A DNA stretch of 64,000 nucleotides. Origin: Kiritimatiellia bacterium (GTDB lineage: Bacteria > Verrucomicrobiota > Kiritimatiellia > WLWN01). Positions 56,484 through 64,000 of the stretch are shown one piece after another. Where the stretch lies: NCBI GenBank assembly GCA_012103575.1, contig WLWN01000001.1, forward strand, positions 2,794,538 to 2,858,537. The letters run 5' to 3'. The translations under genes were made by a program, and so were the position numbers. Position 1 is the first letter of the stretch, and every line of letters starts with the position of its first letter. The notes beneath the pieces are model-generated. The model searched no databases. It saw nothing but the letters and a program-made list of their open reading frames with translations, and was not told the origin of the DNA.

Positions 56484-57526
56484 TGCAGACTCAACTTACA
56501 AGTGCAAAACCGAAGCTGTCCATCATTTCTTTGGGCGTTCTATATTCTAAGCATTTTCTCGGTCTATTATTCAGTAACTCCACAGCCCAGCTCAACTGAG
56601 CGGAGCTGTGGGCAGCAAAGTCGGTTTTCTTCGGGAAAAACTGGCGAAGCAAACCATTCGTATTTTCATTGGTCCCTCTTTGCCAAGGGTTTCTCCCTTC
56701 AGCAAAGAAAATGGGGGTTGCTATTTTTTTCTGTAGTTTAGCATGGCTGGCAAACTCCATGCCATTATCTACAGTCACCGTTTTACAGGGGAGCCCTGAA
56801 TCAGCGAACTGAGGTACGGAACGGTTGACCGATTCGGCATTGCATCGAGGTAAAAGATCGGCGATGAGATATCGAGTCGCTCGATCTACTAGAGTGACTA
56901 CACAGGCCTCTTTTCTCGTTTGGCCCTGAATAGTGTCACCTTCCCAATGGCCTGCCACCTTGCGACTTTCACCCTCTTCGGGGCGTTGGTCAATCATCGT
57001 TTGGTTGTGTATACGTGAATGGCTTTTCCGAGTCGCTCGTTTTTTCTTTCCGGGGCCACGCAGGTATTTTCGGTAGCCAGCCCCTCTTGGACTGTACAAG
57101 TAGCGGTAGATCGTCATTCGACTGATGGGAGGGTCACCTTCTAGCTTTCTTCGACCTTCAACCTGTTCTGGAGACCAATACTTCGCCAGGAGAGTCTCCA
57201 CTTGTTCTTTGCTAGCTCCCATCACTTTTTGAGGCTTTTGAGCTAGCTGTAATCGGCTTTGAGCCAGGCCATTTGCGGATCTTGGGTAATAGCGGCCACA
57301 GACTCGATTACGGCGAAATTCGCGCCAAATAGTCGAGGGGGATCGGCCCAGGCGACGGCCAATTTGAGATAAGCTATATTTTTCTTTTAGCATCTGGGCT
57401 ATCACTTCTCGTTCATAACGGTTTAAATGTTCGTAGGTTCGTGGCATTCTATGTTCTCCTTTGGGGGGGTCAGATACCCAAAGAATGAACTATGCTGCGG
57501 ACCTTTGCACTTGTATTGTTACTCTA
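56484..57526 (-). mobile_element. IS30-family element, copy 2
   Basis: 1043 bp, same ends as copy 1. Flanked by CCT on both sides (56481-56483, 57527-57529), a 3-bp target duplication. It splits the GT-C gene, so unlike copy 1 it is a clean insertion. Confidence 0.9.
56491..57447 (-). CDS. IS30-family transposase
   Basis: 318 residues, intact, near identical to copy 1. DDE residues in GHWEGDTIQGQ, TVTVDNGMEFASH and QRGTNENTNGLLRQ are present; VTLVDRATRY keeps the Asp that is Gly in copy 1. Likely the active source copy of the pair. Confidence 0.93.
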   Translation of the reverse strand: MPRTYEHLNRYEREVIAQMLKEKYSLSQIGRRLGRSPSTIWREFRRNRVCGRYYPRSANGLAQSRLQLAQKPQKVMGASKEQVETLLAKYWSPEQVEGRRKLEGDPPISRMTIYRYLYSPRGAGYRKYLRGPGKKKRATRKSHSRIHNQTMIDQRPEEGESRKVAGHWEGDTIQGQTRKEACVVTLVDRATRYLIADLLPRCNAESVNRSVPQFADSGLPCKTVTVDNGMEFASHAKLQKKIATPIFFAEGRNPWQRGTNENTNGLLRQFFPKKTDFAAHSSAQLSWAVELLNNRPRKCLEYRTPKEMMDSFGFALVS

Positions 57527-58913
57527 CCTCTTCCGGTGAGGCCAAGCCCATCACATCCACAATTTTATGTCCCCCGAAATAAGCCATACCTCCAATATCA
57601 TTTGCGGCAATGATAATATCTTTTTCTATATTTTTATTAATCCACTTCCCCATTTTCACATACAACGCCTCGGTATTTGCCACATCTCGAGCTAAGCGCG
57701 ACATGACGTGTTGAAAAATCATCCAGATACAAGAGGAGCATCAATAGCATACAGATGCCCAGAAAAATTTTCTGTCGAGTAAATTTCCACAATAGGGCCA
57801 ACCCAAGCCCACCCAACACTACAATCATCGGGGCAGTGGTAAGAACCATCCCCTTCGCGAAATTTTATCGGTAACCGCCCCTACAAAGAAAAGAGTGCCC
57901 ACAGGAAGAAGGAGAAAGCCGACGAGATTCTGTTTCATAAACAGACTAAAAACCGCAACTACTTCACGAATGCTATGATCGGTAAACACCGTTTTTATCC
58001 GACCGATATCCTTCGAAGCCAATGCCCCGCTAAGGCCCACATCACGAACACTTGTTTTTGCGTAAAAAGTGGTCGGCAACAGATGACCACTAGTGATTAA
58101 GTTGAACGCAAAATAGGGACTAATCGCAACGCCAAAGACAATCACCTCCGTAACCAATATAGTCCATGCCTTACGCCTCGCCTCAGGCGTGCGTTGACGC
58201 ATATGGTAAAACCATGTATCAACAAAAACAAGCGGGACCATAACAAACAGTTCGGGTCGGCTGAGGGCGCAAAGAACCAGTGCCACAGGCACCCCATATT
58301 TACGCACGGCTGAATCTGGTTCAAAGAGATAATATAACACCAAAAGTAACAGGATCGCCATCATCACCAAAGGAATTTCCATTCCCGACGCAAAGCCCCA
58401 AAGCGCAATCGGACTTAAATTCAGACAAATAGCAGAAAAAAGAGCGATTAAAGATTGTCCGGTCATTTTTCGTACTAACCAATAAAGCAATAGATTGGCG
58501 ATAAATCGACAGAAAAACGCAGCCATTAGCCCTGCTTTTATAGGGTCATGGGTAACCCAATAAGGAAGAGCCATACATAACGTCCAAGCAGGCGAGGTAG
58601 ACACAGGCAAATTTTTACCGGGATTAACAGCAAACCCATTTCCTGATACAAAATTTTTAGCGATAGCCGCATGAATCCATGAATCGTCAAGCGCAAAACC
58701 AATCGTTTCCGCCATCTTCATTTCCTTGCGCAATTCCAGACCAAAAATAGTAGAAAGAACAACAAGTATAATAGCAAGGTGGACGCCCCAATGGCTCATT
58801 TTACTTAATAAGGCGTGTTGATTTGGCACTGTATCATTCATTGCGTGTATATCCTTCTATAAGAAAAAAATTACTTTGATAACCGAATACGAAAGGTTTG
58901 CGTTCATATCTTC

Positions 58914-59948
58914 TCATGCACGTCTGTCGCTCCGTCCTGTTTTTCCCTGTTCCATGGAAAAATGAAAGATCATTCCAAGCACACTGACAACAATCACTTT
59001 AAACCGTACAAACAAGCTCATAGCCAAAGCGGATTCCACCGGGACTCCTGCCAAGCCAAAGTAGAAAACGAAGACACCTTCGGCAAGCCCTAAACTACCT
59101 AATGAAACAGGAAGCATGGCCATCAACATAGCGACAGGCGTGAGAACCACAATATTTATCAATCCCGGGGCTATTCCAAATACGCTGAAAGAAAAGTAAA
59201 TATTACCCCATGTTAGCATATAGAAAAGAACGGTTAAACCCATGACGCTATATAAAGATTTTCGGTCATCCTTCAAAATAGAAATCGTTTGTTTTGTTTT
59301 TTCTTGAAAATTTTGAATGGCTTCAAAAAAGCGTATCGTGATTTTTTTTAGTACGTCATACCCTTTCAATGAGCATTGGAGTCTGCAGCGAAGAAAATCG
59401 ATAATCCCGAAAGCAACCCGTTCTAGTTTCGCGAGTGGATTGTTAAAAGCAGAACACCAGGCTAAAAAGGCTAATACAGAAAAGGCGCCTAGCGAGGGTA
59501 GAAATATCGCAGGATGCTGATACATCGTTTTTTTAAACAAAGGCATTATAATGACCAGCACCAACAAAAAAAGGAAGCCTGTAAACCGTTCAACAAAAAC
59601 ACTCGCGGCCGCTCTTGACTGACTTTTAATAGCTTTCCCTAAATAGAAAACTCGGAAAACATCGCCTCCTATATTAGAAGGCAACAGATTTGAAAAATAA
59701 TACCCTACCAGGTAAAGCTTTACCAAAAAGCTAAAACGCATGTTCGGGGGGGCCTTGCCTAACAAAATGTTCCATTTTAAACAGCTCACCAAAATCATTC
59801 CTACGGACACAAGGATGGACAATGTCAGGGGAAAAAGTTCGATATGGCTAAACATCTTCAAAAATCCTTCCGCATTCACCATGCGAGATAAAAGGATCAA
59901 AAACCCTACGCTAACAAGACATTTAATAAAAGTGAGTTTACGTTTCAT
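58914..59948 (-). CDS. Flippase-like domain membrane protein 1
   Basis: 344 residues with about eight membrane helices (ELFPLTLSILVSVGMILVSC, SNLLPSNIGGDVFRVFYLGK, AVFV...GFLFLLVLVIIMPLF, SLGLAEGVFVFYFGL). It belongs to the family of membrane domains found in lysylphosphatidylglycerol synthase (UPF0104/AglD type), proposed lipid flippases. Substrate unknown. Gap of 7 nt from the second copy. Confidence 0.82.
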   Translation of the reverse strand: MKRKLTFIKCLVSVGFLILLSRMVNAEGFLKMFSHIELFPLTLSILVSVGMILVSCLKWNILLGKAPPNMRFSFLVKLYLVGYYFSNLLPSNIGGDVFRVFYLGKAIKSQSRAAASVFVERFTGFLFLLVLVIIMPLFKKTMYQHPAIFLPSLGAFSVLAFLAWCSAFNNPLAKLERVAFGIIDFLRCRLQCSLKGYDVLKKITIRFFEAIQNFQEKTKQTISILKDDRKSLYSVMGLTVLFYMLTWGNIYFSFSVFGIAPGLINIVVLTPVAMLMAMLPVSLGSLGLAEGVFVFYFGLAGVPVESALAMSLFVRFKVIVVSVLGMIFHFSMEQGKTGRSDRRA

Positions 59949-59955
59949 CGTTGAT

Positions 59956-61011
59956 TTATTTTTTAACTTTCAAAATGGGTAATATAAGAATCAACAAAGC
60001 TACAATGCCTATAGAATAACCATAGACTTGTGTAAACAAATGATGAGATAGACTGGTTAAGGTTGCAATATGTTTAGAGAACCCTAACCATTGAAACATA
60101 AACGCCCACGCGCCTTCGTAGGCCCCGAATCCTGCAATCCCTGAGATAGGAAGACTGGCTGAAAGTTCGGAAGTACACAACCCTATAAAAACGCGGGGAA
60201 TAGGAAGTTTGTCAAACCCATACCCCAATGGCCTAAGGATCCCATATAGAAGCATATAGTAAGATCCATACTTTAATATGCGGATTAACAACGACAAAAA
60301 AAATAAACGTGTATAAAGACCCATTTGTTTAGCCTTTTGCAAATCCGTTTCGGCCTCTTGTAGCGCCTGTCGAAAACAATCGATTCGATTTCTACTCAAA
60401 AAAGGGATACGGGTAAATAGGCTCCCGATAAGCCGAATGAGCTGTGGAAGGAAGTAGAGAACAAGCGTTGTAAGGCCTACAAGGACACCACCGCCTACCA
60501 CAACCCCTGTAACAGATAGATGAATTTGTTCTCCCATAAAACAGAGCGCTAGAATAATTATCGGAGCAACGGCCAGTAGATCAAAAAAGAACGCAAGCGT
60601 AAAGCTAGATACCGCTGCCCCAAAACGGACGCCTAATCGGTTCGTTAGGATATATACATAAATCAAAGATCCTAATCGGGCAGGCAGAAGATCTGAACAA
60701 AAATTGCGAACAAGAACGACAAGAAATAAGGGTGTAGAACGTAGCGAAGAACCCGATACATAGAGGACTAATGAATATCGCCACATTCTCACAACACTCA
60801 TAGAAAAAGATAAGACAACAAACATCAAAACACCCCTTATATCTGCTTCTTTTATGCTTGCTAGAACTTCGTTCACGGAAACATGGGTCAACAAGTAGGT
60901 AAAAACAACAATCGTTACGATCGCGCTTAGAATGAAGGAACGACCTGAATTGGATTGAGTCTGATCCATGTCCTTCTTACACGTACGCTCTTGTATGGAG
61001 TTATCCATCAT
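59956..61011 (-). CDS. Flippase-like domain membrane protein 2
   Basis: 351 residues, multi-pass; paralogous to the protein at 58914. The N-terminus is charged (MMDNSIQERTCKKDMDQTQS), then FILSAIVTIVVFTYLLTHVS, VRNFCSDLLPARLGSLIYVY, and the LPISGIAGFGAYEGAWAFMF motif shared with the family (P-x-G-GxG-x-EG). Start overlaps the apbE stop (ATGA), so apbE and both flippase-like genes are one operon. Confidence 0.82.
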   Translation of the reverse strand: MMDNSIQERTCKKDMDQTQSNSGRSFILSAIVTIVVFTYLLTHVSVNEVLASIKEADIRGVLMFVVLSFSMSVVRMWRYSLVLYVSGSSLRSTPLFLVVLVRNFCSDLLPARLGSLIYVYILTNRLGVRFGAAVSSFTLAFFFDLLAVAPIIILALCFMGEQIHLSVTGVVVGGGVLVGLTTLVLYFLPQLIRLIGSLFTRIPFLSRNRIDCFRQALQEAETDLQKAKQMGLYTRLFFLSLLIRILKYGSYYMLLYGILRPLGYGFDKLPIPRVFIGLCTSELSASLPISGIAGFGAYEGAWAFMFQWLGFSKHIATLTSLSHHLFTQVYGYSIGIVALLILILPILKVKK

Positions 61012-62084
61012 TCTTGATAAGAAGTCCGTTTCTCAAATCCCGAGCTCATTTTTTCCGTATAGCTCCCGTCCTTTTCCCGAACAATAAAAAGAGCCTCTGC
61101 ATGCTTATCATTTTCAATCCACATAAGCCCTCGGCTGGGGCCCATCACACATAGAGCGGTCGCTAAGCCATCGGCTCTCATGCATGTTTCTGCAAGTACA
61201 GAAACACTTGCTAATCGATGTTCAAGAGGACGTCCTGTACGAGGATCAAGGATGTGTGTATAGATTTTTCCATCCGCCAACTCGCGATAATTTCGATAAT
61301 CTCCAGATGTCGCTAAAGCAGCATTATTCAAATAAACAACGCCTTTTATAGCACGGGTAGAATTTTTCCGATCAGGAAGATCAACGCCCACTTTCCAGAG
61401 CTGTTGATCAAAATTCTGTCCAGAAGCAACAAGCTCTCCACCCATCTCGACCAAATAATTCGTTTCGCCTTTCGACCGAATAAGCTGAGCAACAACATCC
61501 ACGGCAAACCCTTTCGCAATAGCATTTAAATTTAGGCGCAATGCTGGGATATCTTTCTGTAATCGAATTTCTCCCATAAGAGCTACGTGTTGATATCCCA
61601 CACTTTTCTGTACTTCCGAGATCTGTTCATCTTCAGGTGGGCTTTTATGTTGATTGACCCCAAAACCCCACAGATCAATGAGTGGGTCAACCGTAAGATC
61701 GAAAGCTCCATCTGTTTGCTGACTTAAATCGAGAGCAAAACGAATGACCTCCGCAAAAGGTTCAGATATCGTGACCGGTTCTGTTAACGTGCTTTTATTA
61801 AACTGACTAATTTCACTGTTCGGCGAATACGTAGACATCTGTTTATTAATCTTAACAAGATATGAATCAATATCTCGTTGGAGCTGTTTAAGTGCGGATT
61901 GACCTAAAGAAGAGTTGGCAATTTTGATGGAATAGGTAGTGCCCATGGTATGACCCATCCACGTCGGATTTTTGGGTCCAGGCGCATCTCGCGTATACGT
62001 ATAGATCGTATAAAGAATGATAACGGTCGCAACAAAAAAAATTCTGCGGGGATAAAGTTTTCGGGGTTGAATGACTTTGACCAT
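61008..62084 (-). CDS. apbE: FAD:protein FMN transferase
   Basis: 358 residues. N-terminal membrane anchor IFFVATVIILYTIYTYTRDA (no lipobox Cys). MGHTMGTTYSIKIA, MSTYSPNSEISQFNKS, GAFDLTVDPLIDLWGFG, LNLNAIAKGFAVDVVAQ and TSGDYRNY..ILDPRTGRPL are ApbE motifs. It attaches FMN to Thr in subunits such as Na+-NQR and Rnf, which are not in view. First gene of the operon with the flippase-like pair. Confidence 0.92.
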   Translation of the reverse strand: MVKVIQPRKLYPRRIFFVATVIILYTIYTYTRDAPGPKNPTWMGHTMGTTYSIKIANSSLGQSALKQLQRDIDSYLVKINKQMSTYSPNSEISQFNKSTLTEPVTISEPFAEVIRFALDLSQQTDGAFDLTVDPLIDLWGFGVNQHKSPPEDEQISEVQKSVGYQHVALMGEIRLQKDIPALRLNLNAIAKGFAVDVVAQLIRSKGETNYLVEMGGELVASGQNFDQQLWKVGVDLPDRKNSTRAIKGVVYLNNAALATSGDYRNYRELADGKIYTHILDPRTGRPLEHRLASVSVLAETCMRADGLATALCVMGPSRGLMWIENDKHAEALFIVREKDGSYTEKMSSGFEKRTSYQE

Positions 62085-62316
62085 AAAAACACCTTAGAGT
62101 TCTTGAAAAATAATTTAACTACGCCTTTGAAGTGACTACTTTCAACGGTTATTTGTATAATAGAAGGAATAAAAAGATAACAACTATATCTGTGTCACCT
62201 CCTCCCTGATTACAACCGCGATGGGGCAGTCTTAGATCCATTGGTGTCTATGGACAGACTCAGCCCGTAGAAACGGGAGGCAAGTAGTTTCTTCAACGGC
62301 CCAATTAGTCTTTAAC

Positions 62317-63516
62317 ATGCACAGCAACGTATTAATCATAGGGGCAGGCAGTGTTGGTGGTGTGGTTGCACATAAATGTGCGCAACAGCCAAACGTCTTT
62401 TCAAAAATCTGTCTCGCCAGCAGAAATGAAGAGAGATGTCGTGTCATTGCATCCCACATTCCTTCACATATTCACACAGCTCAAGTCGATGCGAATAACC
62501 CGCAAGCGGTCGTCGATCTCATTCAAAAATTTGGGCCTAACGTCATTATCAATGCCGCACTCCCCCTACAAAACCTCCCGATTATGGAAGCGTGTGTTCA
62601 AGAAGGGGTTCACTATATCGACACCTCTGACCCAGAAGCGGATCCATCGAAATTTGAACTGCTGGGTTCGTATAAATGGCAATGGAATTTCCATGACGCT
62701 TTTCGGAAGAAAAATAGTACGGCCATACTCAGCTGTGGCTTTGACCCAGGCGTCGTGAACGCCTACTGCGCCTATGCTCAGCAAAAGTGTTTGGATGAAA
62801 TTCATGAAGTGGATATTGTCGATTATAATGCGGGTGATCATGGGCTCCCCTTTGCTACAAACTTTAATCCGGTTGTTAACATCCAAGAAGTCACTTCTCC
62901 GGGAATCTATTATGAAAACGGCAAATGGAAAGAAACAAAACCTCTATCGATAGCCCGAACTTTTTCCTTGCCCGAACTTGGCAAGCGAGAAATGCGTCTC
63001 ATGTATCATCCCGAATTGGAATCGCTGGTAAAACATTTTAAAAGAATACGTCGTATCCAGTTCTGGATGGGATTTTCAAAACAGTATCTCATCCATCTGG
63101 AAGTCTTGAAAAATATTGGAATGACAAGCATGGACCCCATCAATATTGAGGGAAATGCCATTGTTCCATTAGAATTTCTAAAAGTTCTTTTACCGGATCC
63201 AGCCACGTTGGGAGAACGCTATCAAGGAAAAACATATATAGGATGTTTTATTAAAGGAATAAAAGATAATGAACCTAAACAGATTTTCATCTACACTATC
63301 TGCGATCATGAACAAGCGTATCGAGAAGTAAAGTCACAGGCCGTTGCTTATACAACAGGTGTTCCGGCGATGATCGCTGCAAAGTTAATCGTAGAAGGAC
63401 CCTGGCGTCATCCCGGCGTTTTTCATGTTGAACAACTGGATCCCATCCCATTCATGAATGACCTGAACGAATATGGGTTACCGTGGAAGATAAAGCAGGA
63501 ACAGCATCAGGCGTAA
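62317..63516 (+). CDS. Carboxynorspermidine synthase (saccharopine dehydrogenase family)
   Basis: 399 residues. NVLIIGAGSVGGVVAHKCAQ binds NAD(P). VIINAALPLQNLPIMEACVQ, YIDTSDPEAD, LSCGFDPGVVNAYCAYAQQK, VDYNAGDHGLPFATNFNPVV and AYTTGVPAMIAAKLIVEGPW match the Lys1-like carboxynorspermidine dehydrogenase (CASDH) subfamily, which condenses a diamine with aspartate semialdehyde. A saccharopine reductase role is less likely but possible. No decarboxylase partner is next to it in view. Confidence 0.85.
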   Translation: MHSNVLIIGAGSVGGVVAHKCAQQPNVFSKICLASRNEERCRVIASHIPSHIHTAQVDANNPQAVVDLIQKFGPNVIINAALPLQNLPIMEACVQEGVHYIDTSDPEADPSKFELLGSYKWQWNFHDAFRKKNSTAILSCGFDPGVVNAYCAYAQQKCLDEIHEVDIVDYNAGDHGLPFATNFNPVVNIQEVTSPGIYYENGKWKETKPLSIARTFSLPELGKREMRLMYHPELESLVKHFKRIRRIQFWMGFSKQYLIHLEVLKNIGMTSMDPINIEGNAIVPLEFLKVLLPDPATLGERYQGKTYIGCFIKGIKDNEPKQIFIYTICDHEQAYREVKSQAVAYTTGVPAMIAAKLIVEGPWRHPGVFHVEQLDPIPFMNDLNEYGLPWKIKQEQHQA

Positions 63517-63790
63517 TATGATACCCATGTCGATCTACATGGAACAGCGAAATCCCCTTCTTCATCTCACCTTGCAATGCATGCATTTCATCGTAGCCGC
63601 CTTTACTTTATAGTCGTTACTCCATTCCTTTTTATTTGGGACGCAAACAATATGGAGTTTTGAGGTCTTTAGAAAGGAGAAAACAGATTTCTATTTTTTC
63701 TATGAGAGATGTTGCATTTCAGTCTCTGGATCTATAGATTACTCAAAATTTTCATTTTAGTTTTTTGAAAACAGTCTTTAAGGAGCTTAC

Positions 63791-64000
63791 ATGGCTCAGG
63801 TTTTTCGGCCTAGCGCCAATACAATAGCAAAAGCCAGCATCTTTTTTTTGATGGTTTTAACCATAGCCGGACTCTGTGGATTGGATCTGATCCATCGCTC
63901 TCCCTATGTGCGTTATACGCATAGACCCAAAGAGCAACCTGTACCGTTTAGCCATAAACATCATGTAAACATGGGCATCGATTGCCGGTATTGTCATACG
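63791..64000 (+). CDS. Cytochrome c subunit, ActA-like (alternative complex III), partial
   Basis: Starts after AGGAG (63781-63785) and runs off the window. MAQVFRPSANTIAKASIFFL is a membrane anchor; QPVPFSHKHHVNMGIDCRYC H holds a first CxxCH heme motif. This N-terminus matches the multi-heme ActA subunit of alternative complex III, which oxidises quinol and passes electrons to terminal oxidases. Supports a respiring PVC bacterium. Only the first 70 residues are visible. Confidence 0.75.
   Translation, partial: MAQVFRPSANTIAKASIFFLMVLTIAGLCGLDLIHRSPYVRYTHRPKEQPVPFSHKHHVNMGIDCRYCHT

Larger units (their letters stand above)
56240..58841 (-). pseudogene. Membrane glycosyltransferase, four frame breaks and IS30 insertion
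   Basis: Starts MNDTVPNQHALLSKMSHWGV at 58841. Multiple membrane helices and FALDDSWIHAAIAKNFVSGN, FASGMEIPLVMMAILLLLVL are like GT-C sugar transferases. Breaks: G4 near 57850 (G5 expected), T5 near 57715 (T4 expected), IS30 copy 2 at 57526 after GGHKIVDVMGLASPEE, and one more G4 (G5 expected) past it; it ends GILDKKHGPSRAQAIKAYLK ... WNHEETTSS at 56240. The VDVMGLASPE motif is typical of arabinosyl/mannosyl-type GT-C enzymes. Dead. Confidence 0.7.

Overview
The window reads as a chromosome segment of a Gram-negative bacterium of the PVC group (Verrucomicrobiota, Kiritimatiellota, Omnitrophota or a relative). Three things point there: a 51-residue basic protein of the type restricted to Chlamydiae and Verrucomicrobia (51293-51448), a short Lys/Ala/Pro histone H1-like protein (47996-48148), and the start of a cytochrome c subunit like ActA of alternative complex III (63791 to the window end). 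LPS genes (lpxK, waaF) and lnt show an outer membrane. The exact lineage is inference.

Layout. 1-4195: a left-edge gene with an in-frame amber, an FG-GAP remnant, a glycosidase-like gene and miaB. 4196-6327: intergenic repeats and an IS110 element. 6328-8956: lpxK-waaF and a truncated trmB. 8957-12677: IS1380 copy A, a dead MOSC gene and an IS630. 12678-28127: mostly intact housekeeping and envelope-sugar genes (metallo-beta-lactamase-fold hydrolase, GDP-rhamnose-type pair, rpsU, ugd, metG, TPR lipoprotein, hisG, ctpA, tsaD, tRNA-Gly). 28175-35696: a mobile-element mosaic (IS630, IS1380 remnant, IS30, IS1380) around thiG and a dead sialidase-like gene. 35840-47694: secA, lnt, prfB, trpC-trpF-trpB, yicC, gmk, with an IS1380 inserted in the last codon of lnt. 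47695-54668: histone-like gene, IS1380, nrdR, small basic protein, rluB, argS. 54669-64000: dead methyltransferase and glycosyltransferase genes, an acyltransferase, two flippase-like membrane proteins, ApbE, carboxynorspermidine synthase and the ActA-like start.

Mobile DNA dominates the variable part: five IS1380 copies (A-E), two IS630, two IS30, one IS110, and three copies of a 153-163 bp palindromic element. The palindromes have IS1380-like ends and perfect 5-bp target duplications, so they look like nonautonomous IS1380 passengers (MITEs). Several families of short-word intergenic repeats are also dispersed here, two of them running into the ends of tsaD and rluB. Many non-essential genes are broken while translation, export and biosynthesis genes are intact. 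This fits a genome in an IS-driven phase of decay.

The most unusual observations are the MITE/IS1380 pair, a sialidase-like frame interrupted by four ambers and no other stop, the reconstructable IS insertion in lnt, homopolymer-length frameshifts in dead genes, and the dispersed word repeats. No CRISPR array, rRNA operon or defence system was seen.
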